This document shows, piece by piece, positions 11,905 to 23,703 of a DNA stretch of 64,000 bases. The notes below the pieces were generated by a model. The model ran no database searches. It was not told the origin of the DNA and worked only from the letters and a program-made list of their open reading frames with translations. Numbering within the stretch: the stretch's first letter is position 1; each line of letters starts with the position of its first letter. This DNA comes from Rhynchonema sp. JSB1_4 (lineage: Eukaryota > Nematoda > Chromadorea > Monhysterida > Xyalidae), in the NCBI GenBank assembly GCA_030248065.1, contig JASAMV010001186.1, forward strand, positions 22,398 through 86,397, written 5' to 3'. The position numbers and the translations under genes are program-made.

Positions 11905-13065
11905 CTACCTCGAAGGCGATAATATACTTTCCCAGGGATAAACTTTACACACCAAGCAATTCCACCCTGCAGCATAGTTTGAGGACATGTCCTGCATATA
12001 GTGGTGCGAACTGTGACTGTTGTTTGGCAATAGAGTGCTGATGAAATAATAGTGTCTAACGTAAGCCACAAGCCACGCTTGATCACCATTCACTGTCGCT
12101 GCAGAACGATCACGCATTTCACTGCCGGTCACATCACGTCCTCGCATACCACCACTAGACCGAGCGTTCAACGGCGTGGACTGCTGTTGCGGCGGCGCTG
12201 ACTGTTGATGATGATAGGTGTTCGTAACGTTGGATCGATTCACAAAGCCAGTTGTTCGAGGGGGTTTTGTGGTACTGTAATCGTCTGTGAATATAACGCG
12301 CGGATGACCATGTGCCCCATTGCACGTTGAGGAATAACACTGATTCGTATCCGGTAGCAACCAATACTGGCCAGGGATGTTCGTAGGTAGACGTAGACCG
12401 GTCGCATCATCAATTTCTGGTGTCTGTTGTGCAGCCGAGGCCCCTGTCGAAACATGTACACTCCTTGAAACATTGCCCGACGTACCACCAACTTGCTTAG
12501 ATGGACTTGATCGGGAAGGTTGTGTAGTGCGACGTTGCTGCTGAACACCGCTGATGTCGTGACTATTTGAGGTCTGTGCCATATTCCCAACATTAAACCG
12601 GCCAATCTGGTCTGCTCCTGCGATGGTCACTCGTTGACTTGATCCAGTCGCCCGCAAATGCTGATGTATGACCGAGCTGCTCTCTGCCTGATGTTGAGCA
12701 TTCGGTGGTTCGTTTTCGTCGTCCGAATCAAGCGAGTCCAATTGCTGTTGACCCTGAATCCCTTGATTTTCAGGCAACATCGGTGGTGGTTCGATAGCAC
12801 CTTGTGTCTCCGGTTGTTCGTAACCTTGCACAATGCGAAGAATTCTGATGGTAACTTCGTCGATATTCTGCAATCCCAATTCTTCGCCGAACGATTTCAA
12901 GATGTCAAATTGATGCACAATCCAATTCGTCATATCATCGAAGTTCATGTTGCAGTACTCAGGGATGTTCGCTAGGTACCTCTGAAATCTGCAAACTGTC
13001 ATTGGATCACGTTGCTGCCATTCCACCAGGTTCAAATTGACGAAACCGTTGTGCAGTGGTTGCAT
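11905..13065 (-). CDS. Unrecognised 386-codon ORF, Gln/Ser/Thr-rich
   Basis: This is the only long open frame in the first 15 kb. The frame extends upstream without ATG; the first ATG is at 13065. The N-terminal third (about residues 1-105) looks globular, with alternating hydrophobic and charged residues. The remainder is low-complexity and rich in Q, S, T and N, with one short Cys/His-containing patch (QCYSSTCNGAHGH, about residue 255) and a Cys pair near the C-terminus (CLVC). No signal peptide or membrane segment is evident. It lies about 2.3 kb upstream of, and opposite to, the PolB remnant of element A. Element D also carries accessory genes upstream of its PolB, so this may be a Polinton accessory gene, but that is inference. 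I do not recognise the family. Confidence 0.5.
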   Translation of the reverse strand: MQPLHNGFVNLNLVEWQQRDPMTVCRFQRYLANIPEYCNMNFDDMTNWIVHQFDILKSFGEELGLQNIDEVTIRILRIVQGYEQPETQGAIEPPPMLPENQGIQGQQQLDSLDSDDENEPPNAQHQAESSSVIHQHLRATGSSQRVTIAGADQIGRFNVGNMAQTSNSHDISGVQQQRRTTQPSRSSPSKQVGGTSGNVSRSVHVSTGASAAQQTPEIDDATGLRLPTNIPGQYWLLPDTNQCYSSTCNGAHGHPRVIFTDDYSTTKPPRTTGFVNRSNVTNTYHHQQSAPPQQQSTPLNARSSGGMRGRDVTGSEMRDRSAATVNGDQAWLVAYVRHYYFISTLLPNNSHSSHHYMQDMSSNYAAGWNCLVCKVYPWESILSPSR

Positions 13066-13158
13066 GATTATGTGTGGTACGACTTCGCCTCTGGCCCTGG
13101 GTTCAGGTGTATCCAAACTGGGTACCGCCAAATGGAACAATGGAACTATGCAAAACAC

Positions 13159-15317
13159 AAAACAATGCTTTCATTTTCTCAGTTCCAGGCTAGCTACGCG
13201 CTTTGCCCATCAACCAACCTGCTTTGTGTTGAGCAACTGCTAGCTAAATAACAATGTTATTATTACTCTTTCTTTTACTGGACACTGTTGTCAGTATTAC
13301 TGGACATTTTGCTGTGTCTTTTTGTACATACGTTTCGTATGACAATCCTTTTCTGGACACCTGACCATTCAAATCGCAAACTGTGAGACTGAACTGCGAT
13401 AATCACAAACGTTTTTTTGCTAGTATAAGGTTATGCGATCCATTTTATCAATGATTATATTGATGTTGCGCATATGCCTTGTGGTTATAACCATGAAAAG
13501 TAAAACGAAACGAAACGAAAACGAAACGAAACACTAAATTCGATCAGAAAATCACTGTTCTTGGCACAAATAATCTTTACTTCGCACGTGCCACCCTTTA
13601 TTCACGCAGAAATGTCGAAAAATTGAAGAAGAGTTGACCGATGCTCACCACAGTTCGCAGATGAAAGAAAATTATTGCCGAAAAATCGCTAAAAAATCTA
13701 TTTTTTGTCGAAAATCGTCCAAATCGGTCCGCTCTTTTTGCAAACGCACTCGAAAAAATTAGAAACTTGTGTTCTCCAATCGTCACAGGAACATAAACAC
13801 GGAAACCAGCTGCTGTAGTCAGAAAACGCAAGTTGAAAGTTGACTTTTTGAGGAAATTCTGAACAGAGTCGAAATCAGTCGATTTTGTAGTTGACGCGTT
13901 GTGTCGGGTATGAAAATGTAGAGCGTCGCACGGTGGTTCTTTTGATGTGTTGCTGCCTTGTCCAAGTCGTCACAACACAACACAATCACTCTGACAAAGT
14001 TGAGAAAATTCCTTAACTATGGGGAATCTCCCAGACGAAATATATCAAATTATATTTATATTGAAACTGCAACAATTGGCACGAACGTTTCATTTTATTT
14101 GTAGAAATAGTTGCAAGGTACGATGTCGAATTGGATTTCAGCACGTAGAAAGCAGTGGCGAGAAGAAATGACACTTCAAAAGTCAAAAAAACAGATCCAA
14201 AATCGTCAAAAAACGGTCTTTCCTACTTTGCGCTCAGCTGATGTTTCAAAATGCGGACTTCGGGTCGGCGTCAGTCTGGAAAGTTGCGGAGGCGTCTGAC
14301 GGTTGTTGTGATGCCCCACACGTGTCCCGTTCGCGTCGCAGCACACACGAAAACTCAATTCCAAAAATCGTCACTTTTCACCCAACACTGAACTTTCGCA
14401 CTTCGACGACCAAAAAACTATGTCGAAAAAATCGGGGGAAAAATGGGCAGAGTTCTGCCTTGAAAAACTGGGCAGAGTTCATCCCAAAACACGTCAGCAG
14501 ACCACCGGGAACACTCCAAATTCAACCCCCAGACAAACACCACTTTTTCACTCAGGCGGCTGATGAAGCGTTGTTTTTCGGTTGTTTTCGCGTCGTTGGT
14601 CGGCAATTCGTCGTGATGCGTTGATTTGTCGATGACGCTCGATGTGGCCCGGCTCTCCAACAACCGGCACCTAGCACTCGCACAGCCTGGTCCAGACCTG
14701 CGGTGGTCCAGACCCTATTGCCGTCCCGAGTACTCAAGTACCAGCTGTCAGAGCTGGCTGGGGGCTGCTGGCGGTCGTGGCGACGGTTGTAGACGCTGTC
14801 GATGATGTCGTGGTGGTTGTTGAAGTTGAACGCGACGTCGGCCAAAAAATCACCCCCCACACTCTACAAAACACCACTTCTTCGTCGTCTGTCGCGCTGC
14901 AAGTTGTTCAGTCGTTGTCGAGGCTCACCAGATGTGAGCCAGCGGGTTGTACGCGGTTCCAGAACTCCACTCACACACGAAATACCAGTGAAATATAGTA
15001 TAAATTGACGACGATATCGATAACCCGACGTAAGGAGCTGTCGGACAAGCCGACAGCTGGCTTTGCCCTTTTTCCCTTGCACGAATAAACCTCCGGCGAC
15101 GACGTTACTTGTTAGTTTTACGCAAATAAATGATGAACGGTTGATTAGCAGTTGAACACAATGCGCAAAGGGCGCTAACGAGCAGACACCAACAACTCTG
15201 ACAACCCGAAAAACGGAAAGAAAGAGAATAAGAACCTAGCGGAGGAACAAGATTTAAGCACAAAAACACATGATACACCTAGGAAACAGTAAAAAACGGG
15301 GATTTTATCTAATCGCA
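13159..15317. other. No gene recognised; short ACGAA microsatellite
   Basis: Contains an (ACGAA)n-type microsatellite near 13502-13536. Frames of 80-130 codons at 14.2-14.9 kb lie on both strands of the same GC-richer stretch, which suggests composition rather than coding. This could hold the left end of element A, but no terminal inverted repeat was found. Confidence 0.4.
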
Positions 15318-18300
15318 GGATCACAAAACTACAACAGTGCATGCTGCTCGTAGCAAGGCAGGTGGGTTACAGAGGGACGATGTTGAATCATACTTGCAAA
15401 GTTTGTCACCATACATAGACTATAGCAAGACAGTGGGCGAGAATGGAAGGTATATAACTATGACTATGCCCACGAGAGACCTGAACATTGATGAGTTTGA
15501 GGTGATGTTTCACAATGTGTTGGGTGAAATTGGGGCCATTTCGTTCTCATTGAATGTTGAAATCAGTTATTTGTTAGAAACGACTGATGGTGAGACGTTG
15601 CCCTGGTGGTATCCAAGCTTTTTATCAAGTTTGCTGGAGCGGTCTATGTTCATAGACAAAACAAAAAGCTGGAGCAAAGAGCTCTTTTTGATCGCTGCAC
15701 GCACAGCCATGCCGCATGCTGTTGATAACGTCAAAGCGCCGGCAGGTGGTGGTTCAGGATTTAGATTTTTGTGTTCCTCATGTTTGAAATTTATTGCCTT
15801 CGTTCCAAAAACCGGGCGTAAGTCTGTGTAAAATGTTCCAGAGCACCATCAGATCAAGTCACACCGACTTTTTTCGTTTGGTGCCAATCGAACAAAGGTC
15901 GATAGTATTTTCTCCGCCATCGCTTATGGTTGCAAGGGTGACCAATCACGTCAAAACAAGAGGAGGTCACTAACAAAGCCAACCAAATCCCTGAAACAAA
16001 CTGCCGTGGATCTGGTTAGCGAACGATTAATGTCAAAAACAAACAATATTAGGGATATTGTAGTATCACGTTTGGCGCAACACGAAAAGCTACATGTTTT
16101 TGTCTGGAAAATCAGTGTGAAAGAACGCAGATTGAAAAACATTGAGTTTGGTCAATCATGTGAAACATCACCCATCCATGTTTGTCCAAACACTAAAGCG
16201 TACTACTACATCCCGAACATTCCCCCATTCACGCAAATGTTCTCGTGCATGTTTTGTTTTCGAGTGTTTGGACGCAAACAGCTTCAACTCAAACATGAAA
16301 AAGTCTGTGCTGACAACAACATTGTCTAAAAAACCACCAAAAATCGGATCTGTTCGTTACCAACCACATTGTTCTGTTTGTTCTGTTTGTTCCCTGGCTG
16401 CTGGCTGAAATTGGAATACACATTGATGATCCAATTTTAAATCCATACCTGATGTGATGCGACACTGAATGTTTACTGAAAGCCATGGATTTAAACTTGG
16501 GTACAACACACGTTTCGGCCTCTCACGAATGTGTAACTGTGTGTCTCGCTTCCAACGTACGAAATTACACAGCTTTCAAACGCACAGACCTCGATGACAA
16601 CGATACTTTCTTGCGTGACGCAGTTTCATTTATGAAAGTGAAAGTGAAATTTACGCAAGTGAACCCATGTTTGAACTAAACTTGAAACAAAACAAGCCAC
16701 TGCTGGATCAAATTGATCGTTTGCTTGAGTCAGCAGGTTCAGAATGGTTGAAGTCTCGCATTCAGTCAGTCAAGGATGTGGTCATCACGCAAATTCGACG
16801 CCTCAACGTTGTCTTTTTCAATGGTTAACATTTCAAAAACTTTGTTTTTTAGTTTAGAAAAAAACACACTTGCTGATAGATGATGTTTCAATTTAGGTCG
16901 CAACTACGATCTGAACATTCTGATCAAAAAACTTGGGTTTTTGTCAATTCTGTGGGACAAGTGTCACGAGCAACCAAAGGTCATGAAAAGGTCAGGCATG
17001 AATTCCTACATTTCCGTGTCCAACCAAATTTTGAGAATGCTGGATCCTCTGAATTTTCTTGGTGCACCTTGTACGCTGAGAACGTTTGGGCAGGCGTTCG
17101 GGGAGGGTGATGAAACAATGCTCAAAACCTATTTCCCTTACGCAGCGTACACCGATCGGAAATCACTATGGGCAAGTTTTCCACCGTATGAAAAATTTGT
17201 TGATTTATACAATGTCAATGAACTGGACAAGCCCTGTACTGAATACCAAAACTTGCTGCAAGCGTGATCGGAGCAAGAAGCGCTTCAAAAATTGAAAATC
17301 TCTGAACCACCACCGACTGGCCTGTATATGTTCGAAATACGTGTACATGTTCGAAAAGTCCACGATATCGTCTCTTGCGTTCAATTGTCTGATGAATGAG
17401 ATCGATTCCGAGCTTCCCCTCTTACAAATTCTTTGCCACCCTGAATCCCGAGGCTCGAGCGATCGTTGACCAGGCCATAGTGGGAGGAATGGCTTCGATG
17501 TACACACGATATTCTGCCAAAGGTGACATTATTGATCCGCACAGTGTACCACCCGGTTCACGAAGGTAGGCTTCTCACACGTTGTGCTTTGACTTCAATG
17601 CACATTCTCCCAGCGTTTACTCCAAATACGCTGATTTGCCCATTTTCGGAATGTGCAGTATACGTGACCAAAAGGACAACTTTGCAGCTGACGATGTCAT
17701 GGGTAAGTCCGTGCTTCATTTGGTTGGTTGTACCACACGGCACAATCACGTTTCGGGAATCAGGACGTCAGAACACAACTATCGCAGTTTGGCGAGAAAA
17801 AGTTGCTTGCAGGGGATCGTGTTTTTTATTTGGACGGGTGGATATCCATGCCTGGTAGTGCCTCTGGTGTTGCGCTTGAGTACCACTCTGTTACACATGG
17901 CATGCCTTGTTGTTGTCCTGATCAGTCCGCTATCAAACCAATCAACAAAGAGAAGACAAACGCACAACTCTATGCTGCAACAGTTGAACGTGATCATCTG
18001 ATTCGCATTCACGATGACGTACTTGAGCCGATCACCATTTGTGATTGTCAGTGGAAAGCACAACTCGCCAACTCACCAGAACTGCGTGCATTTGTGCGTG
18101 AAGTCGACATCCTACCACGAGAGGTTAGCGCTCGATTTGACCAAGCTGGCATTCAGCAAGCAATACGTGATCGCAAGATCTTTGGTTTTGTAGTGGCTGA
18201 TCTTCACTGCGACTTGGAACTAAAAAAAAACGCTTGAAGTTCTACCCACCTATTGTGACCAAACGGAATGTTTCGCTTTCTGATCTTGACCCGCATCAGC

Positions 18301-18493
18301 AGCTGCTTGCACGAGAAGGTGGTCGTTTCCAAAATGGAAACACAGAAACCCTGTTGGTGAACATTTTTGAAGGTGAAAAGCAGCCCATGTCAACCGAGCT
18401 GTTTTGTGGATTATTGGACAATATTTGTTATTTTTCTTGTCGTCGTTAAAGGTGTCGTTGTGAAAATGCAAGAAGTTTTTGTTATTGATTAAT
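15318..18493 (+). pseudogene. polB: Element A: protein-primed DNA polymerase B, decayed and 3'-truncated
   Basis: Remains of a Polinton-type PolB in several frames. Recognisable in order: an N-terminal region like the one in element D (15.34-15.82 kb); a Cys2 zinc-finger-like CMFCF...H...C block (about 16.24-16.31 kb); an exonuclease I-like CDTECLL (about 16.46 kb); an exonuclease II-like block NGRNYDLNILI with downstream FPYAAYTD and PPYEKF (about 16.83-17.25 kb); motif A-like DFNAHSPSVYSKY (about 17.59-17.64 kb); a YLDGW...ALEYH nuclease-like insertion (about 17.84 kb); and an FGFVVADL block (about 18.19 kb). A frame change sits in an A9 run at 18225. Similarity ends at 18493, before motifs B and C. 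It is truncated against the 3' end of gene X of element B. Several gaps look like introns of 50-70 nt, others are true breaks. Confidence 0.85.
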
Positions 18494-18549
18494 CATCAAT
18501 GTAATCAACATACATATTAGATCGACTAATAAAAACTACAAATTTAACT

Positions 18550-19594
18550 TTAGGGGGTCAGTTGAATCAGGTTGTGTCCAACACCGACGCTCATGTCATC
18601 CAGAGCCGTCGGCTTGCGCTGAATGTCCAGCACACCACGAGGCAGTTTGATCTCGGTGGATGCGTATGCCATGCCCAGGATTGCCTGTCGGGATTTGTGC
18701 GGAATGAGAATCTCGGCACGTTTGACCGGCGGCGTCGCGTTCCACATGGGCACCGCGCGCTTCTCGATGTACAGCATCTCTTCCAATTCAAAACCGCCGG
18801 CTTTGTTGTACATGGGGTACAGGCACGAATCGTCGCATTCGTCGATGATCTGAATTATCTGAATGAGCATTTGGTTTATTTGTTATGTGGACTCAAGCTT
18901 AGTTTCGAAAGACATGTTCAAGGTGGTGACTTACAGTGCGCACAGTGCACAGCGGTGCGTGATGATGCGAGTTGATCGTGATGCACACGCGAAGTATGCG
19001 CGCCGGGCGACCAGCAATGCTCACGCCGATCGCGTGATCGAAATGCCACACCAGCTCTTTGCTTTCGAACCAGTCGTACTCATCGAATCGGTGAGCGGCC
19101 GGGCGATGTAGAGTGCCGTGACGGATTGTGTGGATCAGTCCGTCGATCAGAGTGATAGTTGTCGATCTCCACTGACATTTCAAGTACACCTTGAACACTG
19201 ATTGGTGCTTTGAGTACATTCTGATCACGGTGATCGTGTCGAACACGACGCTCAACTCATTGAGTAGATTCGTGTAGATGTAGCGCTCGTTGACGATGAT
19301 TGGTGGGCAATGTTTCAATCCACGTCGCATGTGCGATCCCAAATCATCCAGTGCAGACTGCGATCTGGTATGACCTGTAACGGCATAAGATACTACATAT
19401 ACGACAAAAATATGTGTCTATACAAGATAGGGTCAAGGGGGGCGTGCTAGCGGCTCACCGGCGAATGCCACAATTATCGTTTCATTCGTCCGCGGCATTT
19501 TGAACTTGCCATACGGCAAATCACCGTATCGACTGTAGATTTCACGACGAAGCGCACGCCCATCGCCGCTCAGGTGTCGTAGTGAACTAAGCAT
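18550..19594 (-). CDS. Element B gene X, copy 1: 3-exon protein of unknown function
   Basis: Three exons read cleanly: 19594-19459, 19374-18935 and 18849-18550 (136, 440 and 300 nt; 291 codons plus stop). Introns use GTGAGC...TTACAG and GTAAGT...ATTCAG. The start overlaps the stop of the protease frame (ATGCTTAG). The protein has no signal peptide or obvious membrane segment. The middle is rich in hydrophobic beta-type segments and the last exon contains two Cys (DECDDSCLYPMYN). It sits immediately downstream of the adenain-type protease in the capsid block, so a virion or assembly role is plausible, but I do not recognise the family. Copy 2 (22878-23703) carries a 10-bp deletion and is fused to integrase. 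Confidence 0.7.
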
Positions 19595-20017
19595 TCCGAT
19601 GACCGTTGATATGGTTAAGCACGAATGCCGTCACTTTACAGTCGTTCGAACGTAAGTCGGTGGGACTGAACTGCTTCAGGTCCAAATGAAAGCCGTAACA
19701 GAGGTGAATAGCTATCTACTGTATAAAGCCCACACACCACATGCGTTGCTGTGCGCATGCTGAAGCTGAGTGGTAATTTTGGGGGCGGAGCCAGCTATCG
19801 AAGTTTACGCGGTGCTGCAGTATAGTTCCATCTCACCAGCTTTGTTATACAGCAATGACCAATGGCCGCTGTCGGCACTACCCGGTACAAACGAGTAGAG
19901 CAGGACAAAGCAGCCAGGCAACAGCACGATCTGGTCGCCCACGTCAGCTACACCAGCATAGTGGTGCACCAGGACGGGGTCGGTTTCAATTATGTGCGAT
20001 GAAATCTCCGAATTCAT
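19588..20017 (-). pseudogene. Element B adenain-type cysteine protease, copy 1 (nonsense mutation)
   Basis: The N-terminal frame (20017-19805, 70 codons) carries the His motif SADSGHWSLLYNKAGE of adenovirus/Polinton Ulp1-like proteases. These mature virion proteins by cleaving at GlyXGly-type sites in related viruses. It stops at TAA where copy 2 has TCA, before the catalytic Cys block. The start ATG overlaps the MCP stop (ATGA). The remaining sequence to 19588 is the same as in copy 2, including the C-terminal part in another frame. This copy cannot encode the catalytic Cys without read-through. Confidence 0.85.
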
Positions 20018-21044
20018 TGGGATACCGTTACGTTGAAGTATTGGTCTAAAAATAACTGGGTGGAAAACTCAGATAAAACGACCGCTACCAGTCCGGGTTC
20101 GGGCACGTCTTTGGCGAACTTACATACAAGACTAAGATCACCGAACCGTTTAGTATTATTTATATCACAGCCGGAAGGACTAAGGTCCACGCACGTTATG
20201 CATGATGTTTTAGCCCATGTGGGCGGATTCAAATCGGAAGCCCAACTTGTCTGCTCCATACCCTTTCCCATAAAAAGACGTAAATATTGTAGCCCATACA
20301 TGTCGTTGCTGAAATCGCACACTTGTGATTTGAGATCGACCGGATAATGGGTGTCACCTGCCTTCACACCAGCGTACTCTAGTGAGTTGTGTGTCATTTG
20401 ATAAGGTGATTGATCATGTGTCCCATAGTAAATCTTGCTGTTCACGAAGCAAATGAACACTCGGTCAGGTAGTAGGCCTGTGTGGAGTGCGTTGGATGAT
20501 GTTTCACGCATCCCTTTTGCAATGTACAGTGTTCTGACCTGTACTTGTCTGTAAGAATACCGAAACGGCATCCTCTGAAGGTCGTTTATTATTTGCAGCC
20601 CCACCGATTCCTGTACGTCGTGTTTGAGTACGTATAGTTGTAACTCCCAGATTTTCATTTTCACTGTGTCATCAGTGAAATTAAGTATGCACCAATCTTC
20701 ACTGGCCAAGTATAGTTCTACGCGAACACTTAAGAACGGAGGCAAAAGTGTCTTGACGTTGAAAAAATTGTGGCACAATCTACCCAAAAATTCACCTTTT
20801 TTGACGATTTGGTCCGCTCTTTCATTTTCTTAAAACTGTATCCCTGAGCTGTCGCCTCATTTGCGTCAGTCTGGTAGTAACCTTGCAGCTGCATGATCCC
20901 TTTTCTCATGCCATCTGTGCTATTTAATATACACCACAAGTAACTGAGCAATCCGTAGTCATTGCCTGAATCTACAAGTTGCGAATTCAAATACAGACGA
21001 CAAGTTTTTATCAAACCCAAACCGATGTTATTTACAAACGACAC
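20014..21044 (-). pseudogene. Element B major capsid protein, copy 1 (N-terminus deleted, frame change)
   Basis: Frames 21044-20730 and 20787-20014 encode the middle and C-terminal parts of a Polinton double jelly-roll major capsid protein. Recognisable blocks are LLPPFLSVRVELYLASEDW, LLPDRVFICFVNSKIYYG, and a C-terminal GDLSLVCKF...VVLSEF. A deletion of about 390 bp relative to copy 2 removes the first about 80 residues and joins the frame to downstream sequence of the basic gene. The frame change at an A6G2 run (about 20795) is shared with copy 2. Confidence 0.82.
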
Positions 21045-21241
21045 AATGGCGTCGGCCTGATCTTTCTTCGCTTCTGTGGTCGATTTCGTTTATACGTTAT
21101 TGCATTTCCAACTTTTGTAGCCAGGTGAGCCATTGGGCCCAACAGGCCGAGCGAACCCCCACCTTTGCGTATCCGTCGGGGCCTTTCTGAAATAAAGCGC
21201 CAGTAGCTCGGTGCCGGTGGTACATGTGTAACGAGCGTCAT
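21032..21241 (-). pseudogene. Element B small basic protein, copy 1 (3' end altered by deletion)
   Basis: The frame starts ATGA-overlapped with the penton stop and matches the first about 60 codons of copy 2 (25740-25516), including RPRRIRKGGG and KRNRPQKRRK. The MCP-side deletion replaces its C-terminus. It is probably the DNA-binding core-like protein found between penton and MCP; that role is inferred from basic composition and gene order. Confidence 0.6.
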
Positions 21242-22095
21242 TGTGGCGACCGTTGCCTGAAGTGTAGCGTCAAAATGGACTCTGACAGTAGTGATGCCGG
21301 CTTCCCACTTGTTGATCTTAGCTCCATCAATATGGAGTCGATATTGAAAGATCGAAGTCGTTTATAATGCAACTGCGGTAGAATAACTGTCTGTCGCTTG
21401 CCGTACAGTTCCGGGTCGACGCTCAAAACCCTCAATAGCTGGGCACTGGTGCTTGCGACTAGAGAAGATTGGATGATGTCGGAATAGTAGTAAATGCTAC
21501 TTGTAACATCTGTGGCGCCATAGAGACGCATCGGACGATCGGCGGCGATCAGCTGGCGCGCCTTACTAATCTCGACCATTTCTGTGTCCCAGCCGAGCAC
21601 ACGACGCAGATTCGGTGAAAGCCATATGCGTCTGACGTTGACTTCATCACTGCGGAATGCGACCACGCCAGCAGTGTCGTTGAGGTGCAATTTTAAGTTT
21701 ATATCAGTGTCCGCTGCTTGCTCTCTGACATCATTTTCTGTCGACAGGAGGAACATTTCCACGCTGGCAAACATGTCATGTAGGTACGCGAAAGTGCTCT
21801 CATCATTCCCATTCAGGTCGGCAATTGCTTGATTGACTCGCCTTACGACGGCCGATTGACTACTTACTTCGCCAGAAGGCGCACACACACTAAGGATGTG
21901 CCCTGATGCATCAATCAGTAGTAGACAATCGTCCAGACATGGGTACTGCTGCACTACCGAAGCTTCGGCCAGCGCCACTTCATAATCTGGTGATAATCGT
22001 AGACGCTCAGCAAGCTGAGTACGAAAGTACCATGGCTCCGATCGACTCGTGACATTGGAAACAAGCGTCACATAAAAATCGTCCTGTGATGCCAT
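21238..22095 (-). CDS. Element B penton-like minor capsid protein, copy 1
   Basis: 285 codons from ATG 22095 (MASQDDFYVTLVSN); the longer frame to 22155 adds non-matching residues. Polinton and adintovirus minor capsid (penton) proteins form the five-fold vertex. The N-terminal DDFYVTLVSN...SEPWYFRTQLAERL and the C-terminal YYYSDII...LLRVLSV...ILPQLHYKRL...LTLHFR blocks fit that family. The stop overlaps the ATG of the basic gene. The frame is intact, and copy 2 differs by a handful of residues. The upstream gene is integrase, with about 100 bp between. Confidence 0.78.
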   Translation of the reverse strand: MASQDDFYVTLVSNVTSRSEPWYFRTQLAERLRLSPDYEVALAEASVVQQYPCLDDCLLLIDASGHILSVCAPSGEVSSQSAVVRRVNQAIADLNGNDESTFAYLHDMFASVEMFLLSTENDVREQAADTDINLKLHLNDTAGVVAFRSDEVNVRRIWLSPNLRRVLGWDTEMVEISKARQLIAADRPMRLYGATDVTSSIYYYSDIIQSSLVASTSAQLLRVLSVDPELYGKRQTVILPQLHYKRLRSFNIDSILMELRSTSGKPASLLSESILTLHFRQRSPQ

Positions 22096-22193
22096 GGTCG
22101 GCAAAACAATAGTTGTGATCAGGACCACTGGCCCGCTTATATAGCAGTTGCACATAAAAGTGTACTGTTACACCAGGCGTGCATTCTGCACGC

Positions 22194-22877
22194 TCATTCA
22201 TAGTACCGTGCAAGCTGCGGTTCGTAAAATACGCTCGGCATGACACCACCGTTACTGGCAAGTAGTTTATAAGTTGGCGGGAACCGATTAAGCTTTACTT
22301 TATGTATCGTATACACGTCGCTGTCAAAAGTTAGAGCGTGACCTTTTTCGAAACTGTTGGCGTGGTAGCGCCAGGCGAACCCGATCACCGACCGAGTACT
22401 TGTGACGTGCAGTCGGCTGACTGGTGCGTCCGAGTAGGGCCGGTGTTTCACTGGTGATCGTGACTTGAATGGGGCGAAGGCCAGTTGACCCATGCCGCGT
22501 ATTGTTGTAGGATTCGGTGATCTTCTCGTAATGGTCTATCCATCGTCGTTCGTTCCCCGTTGTACTCATGTAGGTCATCAACTTTCGCTTGAACGTGCCT
22601 ATAAATCGCTCAATCATGAAAGCATGGCTCGGTCCGCCGCTTGTCTGCACAAAGGCAGTACCTTGATCGGTTAGGAATCGCCTCAACGCAACCGATTCCA
22701 TGCCCTTGTCTGCGTGCACAGAAATAGGGTTAAGCTTGAAGGATTTCCACGCATCCACCACCTGCCCCGGTCGCTTGCTTCGCACCGCACACGTGTACGC
22801 TCGTCTGCTAGCAACACAGATTGCACAGAGAATATACCCGAAGTTCCTGTTAAATTTTTTTAGTTTCACCCAATCCC
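22194..22877 (-). pseudogene. Element B integrase, copy 1 (5'-truncated, fused to gene X)
   Basis: Retains the middle and C-terminal parts of the rve integrase: HADKGMES (second catalytic Asp) and MIERFIGTFKRK (catalytic Glu). A frame change at an A5G2 run (about 22345) is followed by the chromodomain/SH3-like tail ending at 22194. The first about 90 residues, including the first catalytic Asp, are lost at the duplication joint (22877/22878). Through the joint the frame continues into gene X exon 3, giving an open chimeric frame 22989-22324. Confidence 0.88.
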
Positions 22878-23703
22878 GCTTCTCGATGTACAGCATCTCT
22901 TCCAATTCAAAACCGCCGGCTTTGTTGTACATGGGGTACAGGCACGAATCGTCGCATTCGTCGATGATCTGAATTATCTGAATGAGCATTTGGTTTATTT
23001 GTTATGTGGACTCAAGCTTAGTTTCGAAAGACATGTTCAAGGTGGTGACTTACAGTGCGCACAGTGCACAGCGGTGCGTGATGATGCGAGTTGATCGTGA
23101 TGCACACGCGAAGTATGCGCGCCGGGCGACCAGCAATGCTCACGCCGATCGCGTGATCGAAATGCCACACCAGCTCTTTGCTTTCGAACCAGTCGTACTC
23201 ATCGAATCGGTGAGCGGCCGGGCGATGTAGAGTGCCGTGACGGATTGTGTGGATCAGTCCGTCGATCAGAGTGATAGTTGTCGATCTCCACTGACATTTC
23301 AAGTACACCTTGAACACTGATTGGTGCTTTGAGTACATTCTGATCACGGTGATCGTGACGAACACTCATTGAGTAGATTCGTGTAGATGTAGCGCTCGTT
23401 GACGATGATTGGTGGGCAATGTTTCAATCCACGTCGCATGTGCGATCCCAAATCATCCAGTGCAGACTGCGATCTGGTATGACCTGTAACGGCATAAGAT
23501 ACTACATATACGACAAAAATATGTGTCTATACAAGATAGGGTCAAGGGGGGCGTGCTAGCGGCTCACCGGCGAATGCCACAATTATCGTTTCATTCGTCC
23601 GCGGCATTTTGAACTTGCCATACGGCAAATCACCGTATCGACTGTAGATTTCACGACGAAGCGCACGCCCATCGCCGCTCAGGTGTCGTAGTGAACTAAG
23701 CAT
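22878..23703 (-). pseudogene. Element B gene X, copy 2 (10-bp deletion, 3' end replaced by integrase)
   Basis: Exon 1 (23703-23568) matches copy 1. Exon 2 carries a 10-bp deletion near 23360 that shifts the frame. Exon 3 starts at 22968 and is cut after the EEMLYIEKR segment, where the frame runs on into integrase sequence of copy 1. The splice sites are preserved. Confidence 0.8.
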
